Positions 25,202-34,630 are shown, numbered from the stretch's first letter. The stretch: 64,000 bases of DNA from Pseudomonas indica NBRC 103045 (GCF_002091635.1 NZ_BDAC01000026.1:1-64000), one strand, 5' to 3'. The notes: generated by a model not told the origin, from the letters alone. Translations and numbers: made by a program.

Positions 25202-26101
25202 ATGAACGCCATAACCCTGCCGGATATCGCCATCCAGTCCAGCCAACAGCAGCAGCCCCTCGACTGGGTTGGCATGTGCGGCATCGCCCTACCTCTGCTG
25301 CTGGAGGGGCAACGCATCCAGGCCCATGCGGACGCCGGTGTCAGCCTGGACGACGGCAGCGCCCGCGGCATTCATATGTCGCGCCTGTACCTGGCGTTGG
25401 CCGATTTGGAGCACGAGCCGCTGACCACGCCGCTCGTGCGGCGCGTACTGGAACGGTTTCTTCACAGCCATGAAGGACTTTCCCAGCGCTCGGAACTGCG
25501 CCTGCGTGGCGAGCTGCCGCTCAGTCGCCCGGCGCTGGTCAGCCCGCTCAGCGGCTGGAAGGCCTATCCCTTCGAGGTTCTGGCGAGGCTGGATGCCGCT
25601 GGGTTTCACGTGGAACTGCAGGTGGAGGTCGTCTATTCATCCACCTGCCCCTGCTCTGCCGCGCTGGCCCGGCAGCTCATCCAGCAACGCTTTGTCGAGG
25701 ATTTCGCCCAAGGCCCGCTGGACCGCGCCGAAGTGCTGGCCTGGCTGGGTAGCAGCCAGGGCATCGTCGCCACGCCCCACAGCCAGCGCAGTACCGCCAG
25801 CCTGCGCGTGCGGTTGGATGGGCACGCCGCAGACTTTCCCATCGAGCGCTTGGTGGATTGCGCCGAAGCAGCGTTGGCCACGCCCGTGCAAACCGCGGTG
25901 AAACGCGCCGACGAGCAAGCCTTCGCCCTGGCCAACGGACAGAACACGATGTTCTGCGAGGATGCGGCGCGCCGCCTCCATCGGGCGCTGCGCGGCCTCG
26001 ATGAGGCCCGGGGCTTCCGGGTACGCGTCGTCCATGCCGAAAGCCTGCATGCCCACGATGCCGTGGCGGAGAGCCGTTGGAACTGGGAGGAAACCCGATG
26101 A
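25202..26101 (+). CDS. folE2: GTP cyclohydrolase FolE2 (type IB)
   Basis: A 299-residue COG1469 enzyme that converts GTP to dihydroneopterin triphosphate, the first step of folate synthesis. It can use metals other than zinc, unlike FolE, and so backs it up in zinc starvation. Family motifs are DWVGMCGIALPLLLEG at the start, VVYSSTCPCSAALARQL with the active-site Cys, TPHSQRSTASLRVRL, and FCEDAARRLHRAL with the conserved Glu. It opens a four-gene unit and its stop overlaps the znuC start. The shared Zur box upstream fits this role. Confidence 0.95.
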   Translation: MNAITLPDIAIQSSQQQQPLDWVGMCGIALPLLLEGQRIQAHADAGVSLDDGSARGIHMSRLYLALADLEHEPLTTPLVRRVLERFLHSHEGLSQRSELRLRGELPLSRPALVSPLSGWKAYPFEVLARLDAAGFHVELQVEVVYSSTCPCSAALARQLIQQRFVEDFAQGPLDRAEVLAWLGSSQGIVATPHSQRSTASLRVRLDGHAADFPIERLVDCAEAALATPVQTAVKRADEQAFALANGQNTMFCEDAARRLHRALRGLDEARGFRVRVVHAESLHAHDAVAESRWNWEETR

Positions 26102-26766
26102 TCCGCTGCCTGGGCCTGCAATGGGGACCGGCCGGTCGGCCACTCACTCCGCCCCTGGACCTGCCTCTGCCGGCCGGCAGCCTGACAGCCATCACCGGCG
26201 CCAACGGCAGCGGCAAAAGCAGCCTGCTGAAGGTACTGGCCGGTCTGCACAAGCCCCTGGCCGGACAACTACGCCTGGCGGTTCCCTCGCTCGGTGGGGT
26301 CGGCTACTTGGCCCAGCAACAGAGCTTCGACCGGCAGTTTCCCATCGACCTGCTCGGACTGGTCGCAGCAGGCAGTTGGCGCAGCCGACTTTCCCGCATC
26401 GAACGCCGGCGGCGGCTGGACCAGGCGCTGGCCAACTGGTCACTGGACGGGCTGCAAGACCGCCCCTTGCAGGCGCTCTCTGGTGGGGAACTGCAACGCG
26501 CCCTGCTCGCCCGCCTGGAGCTGACCGAGGCGCCACTGCTCTTGCTCGACGAGCCGGCAGCCGCCCTCGACGATGCCGGGCAGGCACTCCTGTGGCAGCA
26601 GATTGCCCGCTGGCAGCGCGAAGGCCGTACCCAGCTGGTGGTCTGCCATGATCTGGACGCCGTTCGCCGCTATTTCCCGAATAACCTGCAAATCGCCGCA
26701 GATGGCTGCCTTTTCACCTCAAATTCCCGCGATTCGTTCTCCATGCGTGGACTGCGGGTTGCCTGA
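26098..26766 (+). CDS. znuC: Zinc ABC transporter ATPase (ZnuC-like)
   Basis: A 222-residue ABC ATPase. Walker A GANGSGKSSLLKVLAGL at residues 37-53, Q-loop YLAQQQSFDRQFP, signature LSGGELQRALLARL, Walker B LLLLDEPAAALDD and switch His in VVCHDLD. I chose ATG 26098, which overlaps the folE2 stop (ATGA) and has GAGGAAACCCG just before it. It energises the ZnuB-ZnuA importer encoded next. The sequence belongs to the zinc/manganese subfamily; zinc is inferred from the Zur box and folE2. The canonical Pseudomonas znuABC-zur locus is elsewhere, so this may be a second importer. Confidence 0.88.
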   Translation: MIRCLGLQWGPAGRPLTPPLDLPLPAGSLTAITGANGSGKSSLLKVLAGLHKPLAGQLRLAVPSLGGVGYLAQQQSFDRQFPIDLLGLVAAGSWRSRLSRIERRRRLDQALANWSLDGLQDRPLQALSGGELQRALLARLELTEAPLLLLDEPAAALDDAGQALLWQQIARWQREGRTQLVVCHDLDAVRRYFPNNLQIAADGCLFTSNSRDSFSMRGLRVA

Positions 26767-27623
26767 TGGACGCGCTCTGGCAGCCCTTCGTGGAGTTCGC
26801 CTTCATGCGTCGCGCGCTGTTCGGCGGCATTGTGCTGGCCGTCAGTGCGGCGCCTCTGGGTGTCTTTTTGATTCTGCGGCGGATGAGCCTGATCGGCGAC
26901 GCCATCGCCCATGGCATTCTCCCCGGCGCCGCGCTGGGCTTCTGGCTGGCCGGCCTGAGTCTGCCGGCCATGACCTTCGGCGGTCTCGGCGCCGGTCTGG
27001 CCATGGCTGGCCTGGCCGCCTGGATCACCCGCCGCACCGGCCTGCGTGAGGATGCCAGCCTGGCGGCGATCTATCCGATCTCCCTGGCCAGCGGCGTGCT
27101 CCTGCTCGGTCTGTCCGGCAAGCGACTCGACCTGCTGCACCTGCTGTTCGGCTCCGCCCTGGCCGTGGACGAAACGACGCTTCATGGCATGTTGCTGGTC
27201 GCGTCCGCCAGCCTCGTACTGCTCGTGGCGATCTATCGCTGGCTCGCCCTGGATAGCTTCGACCCGCTCTTCCTGCGCAGCGTCAGCCGGCTTGGTCCGC
27301 TGGCCCATGGGCTGTTCCTGACGCTGGTGGTGCTCAACCTGGTGGTGGGGTTCCAGGCCATCGGCGCGTTGATGGTGGTCGGGCTGATGGTGCTGCCGGC
27401 CGCCGCGGCACGTTTCTGGAGCAGGCGTCTGCCCGTCCTGCTGATACTCGCCGCCCTGCTCGCCGCCGCCTGCGTCTGGCTCGGCCTGCTGTTTTCCTAC
27501 TACGCCGCGCTGCCCAGCGGGCCGTGCATCGTCCTGCTGGCTGGTGCGGCCTACCTGATCTCCGTACTGGCCGGGCCAGTCCACGGCTTGCTGCGCCGTA
27601 TCCCTTCGCCGATCGCTACCTGA
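26766..27623 (+). CDS. znuB: Zinc ABC transporter permease (ZnuB-like)
   Basis: A 285-residue integral membrane protein with about eight helices, of the ABC-3 family. Conserved segments: APLGVFLILRRMSLIGDAIAHGILPGAALGF near the N-terminus (the SLxGDAxAHxxLPG box) and VGFQAIGALMVVGLMVLPAAAARFW (the GxLLVxxLLxxPAAxA coupling region). It overlaps the znuC stop by one base (TGATG). Confidence 0.92.
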   Translation: MDALWQPFVEFAFMRRALFGGIVLAVSAAPLGVFLILRRMSLIGDAIAHGILPGAALGFWLAGLSLPAMTFGGLGAGLAMAGLAAWITRRTGLREDASLAAIYPISLASGVLLLGLSGKRLDLLHLLFGSALAVDETTLHGMLLVASASLVLLVAIYRWLALDSFDPLFLRSVSRLGPLAHGLFLTLVVLNLVVGFQAIGALMVVGLMVLPAAAARFWSRRLPVLLILAALLAAACVWLGLLFSYYAALPSGPCIVLLAGAAYLISVLAGPVHGLLRRIPSPIAT

Positions 27624-27634
27624 GGTTCCCTTCG

Positions 27635-28507
27635 ATGCGCCTGTTATTCGCCGCTTTGCTCCTGCTTCTGCCGCTTTCCCTGTCCGCCGCGGAAAAGCTG
27701 AAGGTGGTCGCCAGCTTCAGCATCCTTGCCGACATCACCCGGCAGATTGCCGGGAACGACGTGGAGCTGCGGACATTGGTCGGCCCCGACGAAGATGCCC
27801 ACGTCTACGAACCCACTCCGGACGATGCCAAGGCCTTGCTGGCAGCCGATCTGGTGATCGCCAACGGTCTCGGCTTCGAACCCTGGCTCGACCGGCTGCT
27901 GGCCTCCGGCGAGGCGCGCGGCCAACGCATCGACGCGAGCCGGGGCGTGGTGCCACTAACCATCGATGAGGACGGACATCGCATCCCGGACCCGCATGCC
28001 TGGCAGAGCCTCGCCAACGGCGAGATCTACGTACGCAACATCGCCCAGGCGCTGATGGCCGCCGATCCGGCGCATGCCGATACTTACGCCCAACGCCGCG
28101 ACGCCTACCTGCAGCGCCTGCAAGACCTGCTCGCCAAGGCCAGGGAGAGCCTCGGCCGGCTGCCGGCGGGCAAGCGCCGCGTCATCACCAGCCACGACGC
28201 ATTCGCCTATCTGGGGCAGGCCTATCAATTGCAGTTCCTTGCACCGCAAGGGCTGTCCACGACCGACGAGCCGTCGGCCGCCGAGGTCGCCGCCCTGATC
28301 CGGCAAATCCGCAATGAGGGCGTGCAGGCGGTGTTCGTCGAAAACATCCGCGATCCGCGCCTCGTCGAGCAGATCGCCGCTGAAGCCGGCGCCAGGGTCG
28401 GCGGCACGCTGTACTCCGACGCCCTGGCGGCGGAAGGTCCGGCCAGTACCTACCTGGGCCTGTACGAGCACAATCTGGATGCGCTGATGGACGCCCTCAA
28501 ACCCTGA
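27635..28507 (+). CDS. znuA: Zinc/manganese ABC transporter substrate-binding protein (ZnuA-like)
   Basis: A 290-residue cluster A-I binding protein. Signal peptide (RLLFAALLLLLPLSLSAAE), then KVVASFSILADITRQIAGNDVELRTLVGPDEDAHVYEPTPDD. Metal ligand positions are visible: His in DAHVYEP, His in IPDPHAWQS, His in VITSHDAFAYL, and Asp in LYSDAL. The long His-rich loop of many ZnuA proteins is reduced to EDGHRIPDPH, so binding may differ from E. coli ZnuA. The ATG 12 bases after the znuB stop begins the signal peptide. A terminator follows. Confidence 0.9.
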   Translation: MRLLFAALLLLLPLSLSAAEKLKVVASFSILADITRQIAGNDVELRTLVGPDEDAHVYEPTPDDAKALLAADLVIANGLGFEPWLDRLLASGEARGQRIDASRGVVPLTIDEDGHRIPDPHAWQSLANGEIYVRNIAQALMAADPAHADTYAQRRDAYLQRLQDLLAKARESLGRLPAGKRRVITSHDAFAYLGQAYQLQFLAPQGLSTTDEPSAAEVAALIRQIRNEGVQAVFVENIRDPRLVEQIAAEAGARVGGTLYSDALAAEGPASTYLGLYEHNLDALMDALKP

Positions 28508-28522
28508 CGCCCGGACATGAAA

Positions 28523-28555
28523 AAGCCCCACGGCAGCAGGCTACGCGTGGGGCTT
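28523..28555. terminator. Bidirectional intrinsic terminator (znuA / TonB receptor)
   Basis: Arms AAGCCCCACG (28523-28532) and CGTGGGGCTT (28546-28555) with a 13-base loop lie between the convergent stops of znuA and the receptor gene. Read on the minus strand the stem is followed by a run of T. Confidence 0.85.
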
Positions 28556-28566
28556 CGAGGGAGAGA

Positions 28567-30684
28567 TCAGTACTTCCAGCTGACCGACATGCTGGCGTTG
28601 CGCGGTGCGGCGTAATAGCCCTGGTCCCAGTACAAACTGGTCAGGTACTTCTCGTCGGTCAGGTTGTTGAGGTTGGCCGAGACGGTCCAATGCGGGTCGA
28701 TGTCGTAGCTGGCCATCAGGTTGACCACGGCGTAGGCGTCTTGCTCGACCCGTGCCAGGCGACCACCGATATCCACGTCCCGGTGGATATCGTCCTGCCA
28801 ATTGACACTGGCGCCGACCTTCAACTGCTCCAGGGACGGAACGCGGTAGGTCGCGGAAGCACGTACCAGGTGCTTGGGTACATAGGTCTTGCCGTGCCCG
28901 TGATTCTCGTCCTGGATATCGACATAGGTGTAACCGGCGACGGCTTGCAGCCCCGGCAACACTTCGCCGGAGACTTCGAACTCGTAGCCTTCGCTCAGGT
29001 AGTTAGCGCCCGAATAGGCTTGGCGGCCATTCACGAAGCCAGCACTTTCGGCAATGTTGTCTTGCTTGGTCTTGAATACCGCTGCGGAGACATTCAGCCG
29101 GCCATCGAACAGCTCACCCTTGACGCCTGTTTCGTAGCTGGTCCCTTCAACCGGCGCCAGACGATTGCCACTGGCATCGAGCCTCGACTGAGGGTCGAAG
29201 ATTTCGGTGTAGCTAGCGTAGACCGAGAAGAGGTCGTTTATGTCATACACCAGACCGGCGTAAGGCGTGATGTCGTCATCCGAGCGTTTCTTCTTGACGC
29301 CGTAGCTGTCGCCATCGCTGTCCAGCTTGGTCGCCCGCGCACCGGCGATCAGCGACAGCTTGTCGGTCAGGCTGAAGCGAGCAGCGGAATATACGCTCTT
29401 CTGTTTGTCTTCGAAGGTGCTGCCGGCAGTCGATGCATCGAAGGGAGGCTCAGGATAGTTCCCATCCCACTCGGACATGGGCGGAAGCGCAGTACCTATG
29501 CCACGGCCGTAATATGAGTCGTCATCGAGATTCGATTTCGACCAATTCACGCCGAGCATCAATTCGTGCTCTCGACCAGCCAAGGCGAATGGCCCGCTGA
29601 CATAGAGATCGGCGATCCACTGCTTGTTCTCGTCCTTGTACTGGGATGGATAGGCGGCCAAGCCTAAACCGGTCTGGGCATTCGGGGTGCCATAGACATA
29701 GAACAGCTTGGAGTCGCCTCGTTTCTCTACACGCGTCAGCACACCCTTGGCTTCCCAGCCATTGTCGAAGCGGTGGCTCAGCTCGGCGAAGGTGCGGTTT
29801 TCCTGGTTGTCCCAATAAGCCCAGTCCGACGAGGTGCTGGTGGAGCGGGAGAGGTGGGTGGGCTGGCCGGCGCTGTCGACCAGCGGCAACGCACCCCACA
29901 TAGGGCTGTTGGAATCGGTCTTCTGCAGCGTATGGCCGAGGGAGAACAGGGTGCTGTCGTCCAGATCGAATTCCAATACGCCGTGGAAGACATTCTTCTC
30001 CCGGGAATAGCGATCCAGGTAGGAGTTCTTGTTTTCGTTGGCGTAGACCACACGGCCGCGAACGTTGCCGGACTCGGTCAGCGCCCCCGACACGTCGGTG
30101 TCGATGCGGCGCAGGTCCCAGGAGCCAGCGGTCAGGTCGATGCGGGCCTGGGGTTCGAGGGTCGGTCGCTTGCGTACGAAGTTGACGGTGGCGGACGGGT
30201 TGCCGGTGCCGGTCATCAGGCCATTGGCGCCGCGCACGATCTCGATACGCTCGAACGGTGCGGTGTCGATGCTGCCGTCGAGGTTGCCATAGACGAAGGG
30301 CGTGCCGAGACCGTCGTACTGGAAGTTGGTGATGTCGAAACCGCGCGCGGTGAAGTAAGTCCGGTCGGTTTCCACCTCTTCCACGGAAATACCGGTGGTG
30401 TTCTTCAACGCGTCGTTGACGCTGGTGAGCTTGAAGTCGTCCAACTGCGCACGGGTGATGGTGGAGATGGACTGCGGCGTTTCGCGCGGCGTCAGGTCCA
30501 GCTTGGTGGCGGCGCTGCTGCTCTTGGCCTTGTAGGAATCCTGCTCGGCCTCCTTGGAGTCACCGACCACGGTGAGCGTATCGAGTACCGCCGCATCGGA
30601 GCTTTCCTGGGCGATGGCCCCTTGCAAAAGGCCGAGCGAAAGCGCGGACGCCACGCAGGTGGCCAGACCGGTCTTCTTGATCAC
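28567..30684 (-). CDS. TonB-dependent siderophore receptor (FhuE-like)
   Basis: A 705-residue outer membrane receptor. Signal peptide (LATCVASALSLGLLQGAIA), TonB-box region DTLTVVGD, plug with TPRETPQSISTITRAQLDDFKLTSVNDALKNTTGISVEEVETDRTYFTARGFDITNFQYDG and FERIEIVRGANGLMTGTGNPSATVNFVRKRPT. These match receptors for hydroxamate siderophores such as coprogen, rhodotorulic acid or pyoverdine types. The barrel ends in MSVSWKY. A Fur-box-like AT-rich sequence lies about 120 bases upstream. Which siderophore is bound cannot be read. It converges with znuA across a shared terminator. Confidence 0.9.
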   Translation of the reverse strand: MIKKTGLATCVASALSLGLLQGAIAQESSDAAVLDTLTVVGDSKEAEQDSYKAKSSSAATKLDLTPRETPQSISTITRAQLDDFKLTSVNDALKNTTGISVEEVETDRTYFTARGFDITNFQYDGLGTPFVYGNLDGSIDTAPFERIEIVRGANGLMTGTGNPSATVNFVRKRPTLEPQARIDLTAGSWDLRRIDTDVSGALTESGNVRGRVVYANENKNSYLDRYSREKNVFHGVLEFDLDDSTLFSLGHTLQKTDSNSPMWGALPLVDSAGQPTHLSRSTSTSSDWAYWDNQENRTFAELSHRFDNGWEAKGVLTRVEKRGDSKLFYVYGTPNAQTGLGLAAYPSQYKDENKQWIADLYVSGPFALAGREHELMLGVNWSKSNLDDDSYYGRGIGTALPPMSEWDGNYPEPPFDASTAGSTFEDKQKSVYSAARFSLTDKLSLIAGARATKLDSDGDSYGVKKKRSDDDITPYAGLVYDINDLFSVYASYTEIFDPQSRLDASGNRLAPVEGTSYETGVKGELFDGRLNVSAAVFKTKQDNIAESAGFVNGRQAYSGANYLSEGYEFEVSGEVLPGLQAVAGYTYVDIQDENHGHGKTYVPKHLVRASATYRVPSLEQLKVGASVNWQDDIHRDVDIGGRLARVEQDAYAVVNLMASYDIDPHWTVSANLNNLTDEKYLTSLYWDQGYYAAPRNASMSVSWKY

Positions 30685-30800
30685 TGTTTTTCCCCGTAGA
30701 TATTCGTTGGTCCCCGTCCGCCTGACTCCGAAGCGGCGACGACCTTTTTAAGCGAGCATCGTCAGGCTGGGGCTATCCAAGCCAACAGAACCAGTGACGA

Positions 30801-30829
30801 ATGCTAATAATTATCGATAAATAATCGCA
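30801..30829 (-). promoter_or_regulatory. Candidate Fur box upstream of the siderophore receptor
   Basis: ATGCTAATAATTATCGATAA followed by ATAATCGCA resembles overlapping GATAAT units of a Fur box on the minus strand, with an ATCGAT centre. The match to the 19-base consensus is partial. Confidence 0.5.
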
Positions 30830-30976
30830 TCGAGACGTGACCAGGTCAACGCAATTGAGGCTGATTAGCATTTACTAGGCGGAAATGGGGCTAAGCAAGC
30901 CGTCTGCGCAAAAAAAGCGCGGCAAACGTGTCGGGAAAAATCGAGCGCTGCGCCGGTCAGGTCGACGCAGCCGTGC

Positions 30977-31519
30977 TCAGGGTTGCAGGCGTACCGGGGG
31001 AACGTTGCCGCAGTCCTCGCCGATCCAGCGGGAGACGTATTCCATCTCGCTCTGCTGGGCCGCTTGGCCGCTGCGTTGGTGGGTACCGGTTATCCGCGTG
31101 ACATATTCGCGATCGCTGATGAAGCGGGTTTCCCCTTCGCCACTGGCCTCCGGACAGGTGAAACGGAATGCCCAGCGTTCGGCGCTGCGCTCGGTGAATT
31201 CATTCTTGCAGCCACCCTGCTGGTGCTGCAGCGGAATGTTCTCCGCCTTGACCTGCTCGGCCGTCAGGCAGATGCGCACCCCCTTGTCACCCACCTGAAC
31301 GCCCTGCTTGGCCATCATGTCTTCCATCATCTTCCGCTGCTCGGGCGGCAGGCTTTTCATGCGCTCCAGCATCTCCTGCATACCGGGCAGTTCCTGGCCG
31401 TCGACCTGCATCTTGTTGGAACTGACCTCCCACAAGCCGGGCCGGATCACCTGGGCATGGGCCACAGGAGCCAGCAGGCAGACCGCCGTCGCAATCGTCG
31501 TCGCAAGGTGTTTTTTCAT
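30977..31519 (-). CDS. DUF3617 family periplasmic protein
   Basis: A 180-residue exported protein: signal peptide (KKHLATTIATAVCLLAPVAHA), then QVIRPGLWEVSSNKMQVDGQ, the usual DUF3617 opening, a Met-rich helix (GMQEMLERMKSLPPEQRKMMEDMMAKQG), CLTAEQ, and a C-terminal GCKNEFTERSAERWAFRFTC strand pair. Two Cys pairs may form disulfides. The function of the family is unknown. I chose MKKH at 31519 since it starts the signal peptide; the longer frame overlaps the GFA gene upstream. Confidence 0.85.
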   Translation of the reverse strand: MKKHLATTIATAVCLLAPVAHAQVIRPGLWEVSSNKMQVDGQELPGMQEMLERMKSLPPEQRKMMEDMMAKQGVQVGDKGVRICLTAEQVKAENIPLQHQQGGCKNEFTERSAERWAFRFTCPEASGEGETRFISDREYVTRITGTHQRSGQAAQQSEMEYVSRWIGEDCGNVPPVRLQP

Positions 31520-31586
31520 GGCTGGGCATCCGATTCGCCGAAGATTCGAACTGCAAGCGTAGAACATCGTCCTTGAACCGTACCCA

Positions 31587-31949
31587 TCAGAAGCTGCGAC
31601 CATCGACCTGGACCACCTTCAACCCGGAACGATCCAGCTCGGGCAAGCAGCGGACATTGATCGCCGCCGTCTCCTTCCCGCTGAGGTCCTTGCCGAAGCC
31701 GAACGGCGCACAACCGCACACCGGGCAGAAGTGATGGTCGATGACGTGCTTGTTGAAGCGATAGGTCGCCATATCCGCCTCCGGCGTGACCAGCCGCAAC
31801 TGCTGTTTCGCCACGAACCACAGCAGGTATCCCTTCCGACTGCAATGGGAGCAGTTGCACTCGATGACCTGCTCGATTTCGCCCTCCACTTCGAAGGCAA
31901 TGCGTCCACAGTGACAGCTTCCCTTGTGGATAACCGTATGGGTGCTCAT
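31587..31949 (-). CDS. GFA family (CENP-V/GFA domain) zinc-binding protein
   Basis: A 120-residue protein with the complete metal-binding set of the family: GSCHCGRIAFEVEG near the N-terminus, ECNCSHCSRKGYLLWFV (CNCSxC), and HHFCPVCGCAPFGFG (CxxCG). Related proteins were named glutathione-dependent formaldehyde-activating enzymes, but that activity is not shown for most members. The start at 31949 is preceded by GGAGGAAACC. It is 67 bases upstream of DUF3617 on the same strand; no functional link is evident. Confidence 0.9.
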   Translation of the reverse strand: MSTHTVIHKGSCHCGRIAFEVEGEIEQVIECNCSHCSRKGYLLWFVAKQQLRLVTPEADMATYRFNKHVIDHHFCPVCGCAPFGFGKDLSGKETAAINVRCLPELDRSGLKVVQVDGRSF

Positions 31950-32016
31950 GGTTTCCTCCTGAAAAGACGGTGCCCTTCACCATAGTCGAAGCTATCGGGA
32001 ACGCGGATAAGAAAAA

Positions 32017-32035
32017 CCCCGGCACCAGGCCGGGG
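32017..32035 (-). terminator. Intrinsic terminator of the TAXI-TRAP operon
   Basis: CCCCGGC (32017-32023) and GCCGGGG (32029-32035) form a 7-bp stem that on the minus strand is followed by TTTTT. It lies 25 bases after the DUF1850 stop. Confidence 0.85.
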
Positions 32036-32059
32036 CTCTTCCGATACGACGCGGGCTTC

Positions 32060-32488
32060 TCAGCCCTGCCCGCTTCCCTCGTGGGTCGCGGGGCTGTCCG
32101 GCGTGGTGACCGGACAGCTCCAGAGTTCCAGCGCCGGCTGGCTCGCTTTTGGCGAGCCGAGCCATTCACTCAGGTCGTGACAACGCTGGTCGAAACACAG
32201 TTGGTAATCCCCCGCCTCGGGCGTTCTGCCCAAGCGCAGCGGCTGCAAGGGCGGTAGCTGGCGCTGGTAGTGCCAGGTGCCCTCGCGCAGTTCGGCGCCG
32301 TCCGGTATTTCCATGCCGGCGCCAGAACCCTTGACTCGCGCCTCGCCGAGCAGCAGGCCGCTCGGCGTCACGCGGTAATCCTCTTCCCAGCGCACCTTTT
32401 CGATGGTGTGCCGCCAGGCCAGGGTAAAGGCCGGGACGGGCAGTTCCGCCCAGACTGCCCCGGCCAGTCCCATGCAGAGACCGATCAC
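32060..32488 (-). CDS. DUF1850 family protein of the TAXI-TRAP transporter
   Basis: A 142-residue protein beginning MIGLCMGLAGAVWAELPVPAFTLAWRHTIEKVRWEEDYRVTPSGLLLGEARVKGSGAGMEIPDGA, which is the DUF1850 pattern (WxHSxExxxWEExY and GAGMExP). A short hydrophobic N-terminus suggests export. The GTG start at 32488 overlaps the permease stop (GTGA), so it is co-translated. DUF1850 proteins are found with TAXI-type TRAP permeases; their part in transport is not established. A longer frame in this register runs antisense-like through the permease gene and is rejected. Confidence 0.85.
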   Translation of the reverse strand: MIGLCMGLAGAVWAELPVPAFTLAWRHTIEKVRWEEDYRVTPSGLLLGEARVKGSGAGMEIPDGAELREGTWHYQRQLPPLQPLRLGRTPEAGDYQLCFDQRCHDLSEWLGSPKASQPALELWSCPVTTPDSPATHEGSGQG

Positions 32489-34515
32489 GCGACCACCGGC
32501 TTGCCATCGCGGCGCAGGCGCCAGAAGTGCACGGCGAGCATGCCGACGCCAAGGGCGAAGCCCAGTTCGTCGGTGATCGGCAGGGCCATGACCAGGCAGG
32601 CACCGGCGGCCAGACCGAGCAGGCGCTCCCACCAGAACAGCTTGCCGTGCAGGTAGCCCACCGACGCCACACCCCAGAGGGCGATGGCGAACATGGCCTT
32701 GACCGCCACGTAGGCTGTCATCATCAGGCTGTCGCCTTGCAGCATCAGGGCCGGTGCGTACACCGCCATGAACGGCACGACGAAGCCGGCGATGGCGATA
32801 CGCACCGCCCACAGTCCGATCTTCAGGCCGGTTTCCTTGGCGATCGGCGCGGCAGCGAAGCAGGCCAGCGCCACGGGCGGGGTGAGGTCGGCGAGGATGC
32901 CGAAGTAGAAGACGAACATGTGCGAGACGATCAGCGGAACACCCAGCTCAAGCAGCGCCGGCGCGGCGATCGAGCTGGTGATGATGTAGTTCGGGATCGT
33001 CGGGATGCCCATGCCGAGGACCAGGCAGGTGAGCATGGTCAGCACCAGCGAGAGCAGCAGGTTGTCCTGGCCGATGGCGAGGATGTAGCCGGCGAAGGTG
33101 GAGGCCACGCCGGTCAGCGAAACCACGCCGATGATCACGCCGACCAGGGCACAGGCGATGCCCACCGGTACCGCGTGGCGCGCACCTTCCACCAGCGCAT
33201 GCAGGCAGATGACCAGGGTGTCGCGGCCGCCCTTGAGGAACCAGCAGGTCGCCACCAGCACACCGATCACCGCGAACACGACACCGATGCCCAATTGGAA
33301 GAACCCGGCGCAGAGCAGCCCCAGGGCCACCCAGAAGGCGCCCCGCAGGCCCTTGGACGACACCCGCAGGATGATCGCCGAGCCGAGGATCACGATGGCC
33401 GTCAGCGCCAGCCCCACCATGCCGGAGAACAACGGCGTGCGGCCGGAGAACAGCAAAAAGACCAGGATGCCCAGCGGAATCAGCAGGAACCAGCGCTCCT
33501 TCACCGCCTTCCACGGGTTCGGGCACTGGTCTTTCGGCAGGCCCTTGAGGTTGGCGCGCTTGGCTTCCAGGTGCACCATCCAGAACACCGAACCGAAATA
33601 CAGCAGCGCCGGAATCAGGGCCGCCTTGGCGATTTCGACGAAGGGCACGTTGATGGTTTCGGCCATGATGAAGGCCACGGCGCCCATCACCGGCGGCATC
33701 AGCTGGCTGCCCATGCTGGAGGTCGCTTCCACGGCGCCGGCGAAGGCCGGGCGGTAGCCGAAGCGCTTCATCAGCGGAATGGTGAACTGGCCAGTGGTGA
33801 CCACGTTGGCCACGCCGGAGCCGGTGATGGTGCCCATCAGCGCGGAAGACACCACGGACACCTTGGCCGGACCGCCGAGCTTGTGGCCGAACAGGCCCAT
33901 GGCGAAATCGGTGAACAGCTTGATCATCCCGGCCTGTTCGAGGAACGAGCCGAACAGGATGAACAGGAAGATATAGGTGGCGGATACATAGGTCGGGGTG
34001 CCGTAGAAACCCTCGGTACCGAACGCCAACTGGTTGATGATCTGGTCGAAACCATAGCCCCGGTGCGCCAGGTCGCCCGGCAGGTACTCACCGAACAGCC
34101 CATAGGCCAGGAACAGGCCACAGATTATCGGCAGCGCGATACCCATGACCCGCCGCGCCGCTTCGAAAACCAACACCATCAGGACCAGGCCGATCACCAT
34201 GTCGCCGCTGGTGAGGTCACCGGAGCGCTGGATCAGGTCGGCTTCGAAAATCCACTGGTAGGCCGCCGTGCCCATGCCGGCGAGGCCGAGCAGCCAGGCC
34301 AGCGGCTGCCAGGGGCGTTTCTTGCCGAACGCCGGGAAGCTGAGGAAGACCAGCATCAGCAGGAAGCCGATGTGCACCGCCCGCAGCACCTGGGTGGAAA
34401 CCAGGGGGAAGGCGGCGGTGAAAACCTGGAAGGTGGAAAACGACAGGGCGACGAAGAACAGCGCCTTCGGCCAACTGCCTGTCGCGGCCTCGAGGCCTTG
34501 ATGATGCTCACTCAT
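32485..34515 (-). CDS. TRAP transporter fused permease (4TM-12TM, TAXI type)
   Basis: A 676-residue membrane protein joining the small and large TRAP permease parts. Helices start at about residue 18. The large-domain signature is GTITGSGVANVVTTGQFTIPLMKRFGYRPAFAGAVEATSSMGSQLMPPVMGAVAFIMAE (Na+-binding region), and a second half-repeat shows MGIPTIPNYIITSSIAAPALLELGVPLIVSHMFVFYFGILADLTPPVALACFAAAPIA. This is the DUF3394/TAXI branch. It works with the periplasmic TAXI protein to import an organic anion with Na+. It is 169 bases downstream of the TAXI gene, with a 9-bp hairpin between. Confidence 0.93.
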   Translation of the reverse strand: MSEHHQGLEAATGSWPKALFFVALSFSTFQVFTAAFPLVSTQVLRAVHIGFLLMLVFLSFPAFGKKRPWQPLAWLLGLAGMGTAAYQWIFEADLIQRSGDLTSGDMVIGLVLMVLVFEAARRVMGIALPIICGLFLAYGLFGEYLPGDLAHRGYGFDQIINQLAFGTEGFYGTPTYVSATYIFLFILFGSFLEQAGMIKLFTDFAMGLFGHKLGGPAKVSVVSSALMGTITGSGVANVVTTGQFTIPLMKRFGYRPAFAGAVEATSSMGSQLMPPVMGAVAFIMAETINVPFVEIAKAALIPALLYFGSVFWMVHLEAKRANLKGLPKDQCPNPWKAVKERWFLLIPLGILVFLLFSGRTPLFSGMVGLALTAIVILGSAIILRVSSKGLRGAFWVALGLLCAGFFQLGIGVVFAVIGVLVATCWFLKGGRDTLVICLHALVEGARHAVPVGIACALVGVIIGVVSLTGVASTFAGYILAIGQDNLLLSLVLTMLTCLVLGMGIPTIPNYIITSSIAAPALLELGVPLIVSHMFVFYFGILADLTPPVALACFAAAPIAKETGLKIGLWAVRIAIAGFVVPFMAVYAPALMLQGDSLMMTAYVAVKAMFAIALWGVASVGYLHGKLFWWERLLGLAAGACLVMALPITDELGFALGVGMLAVHFWRLRRDGKPVVA

Positions 34516-34630
34516 GGAGGGTTTCCCTCATCTACTGCAGGTGATGCCCGGAAAAACCGCTAACAAAACCTGCCGCTATCCCCAGAGTCAGGATAGCGCT
34601 GGTTTTATTAGCGTCTCTGCGCGGGTAAAG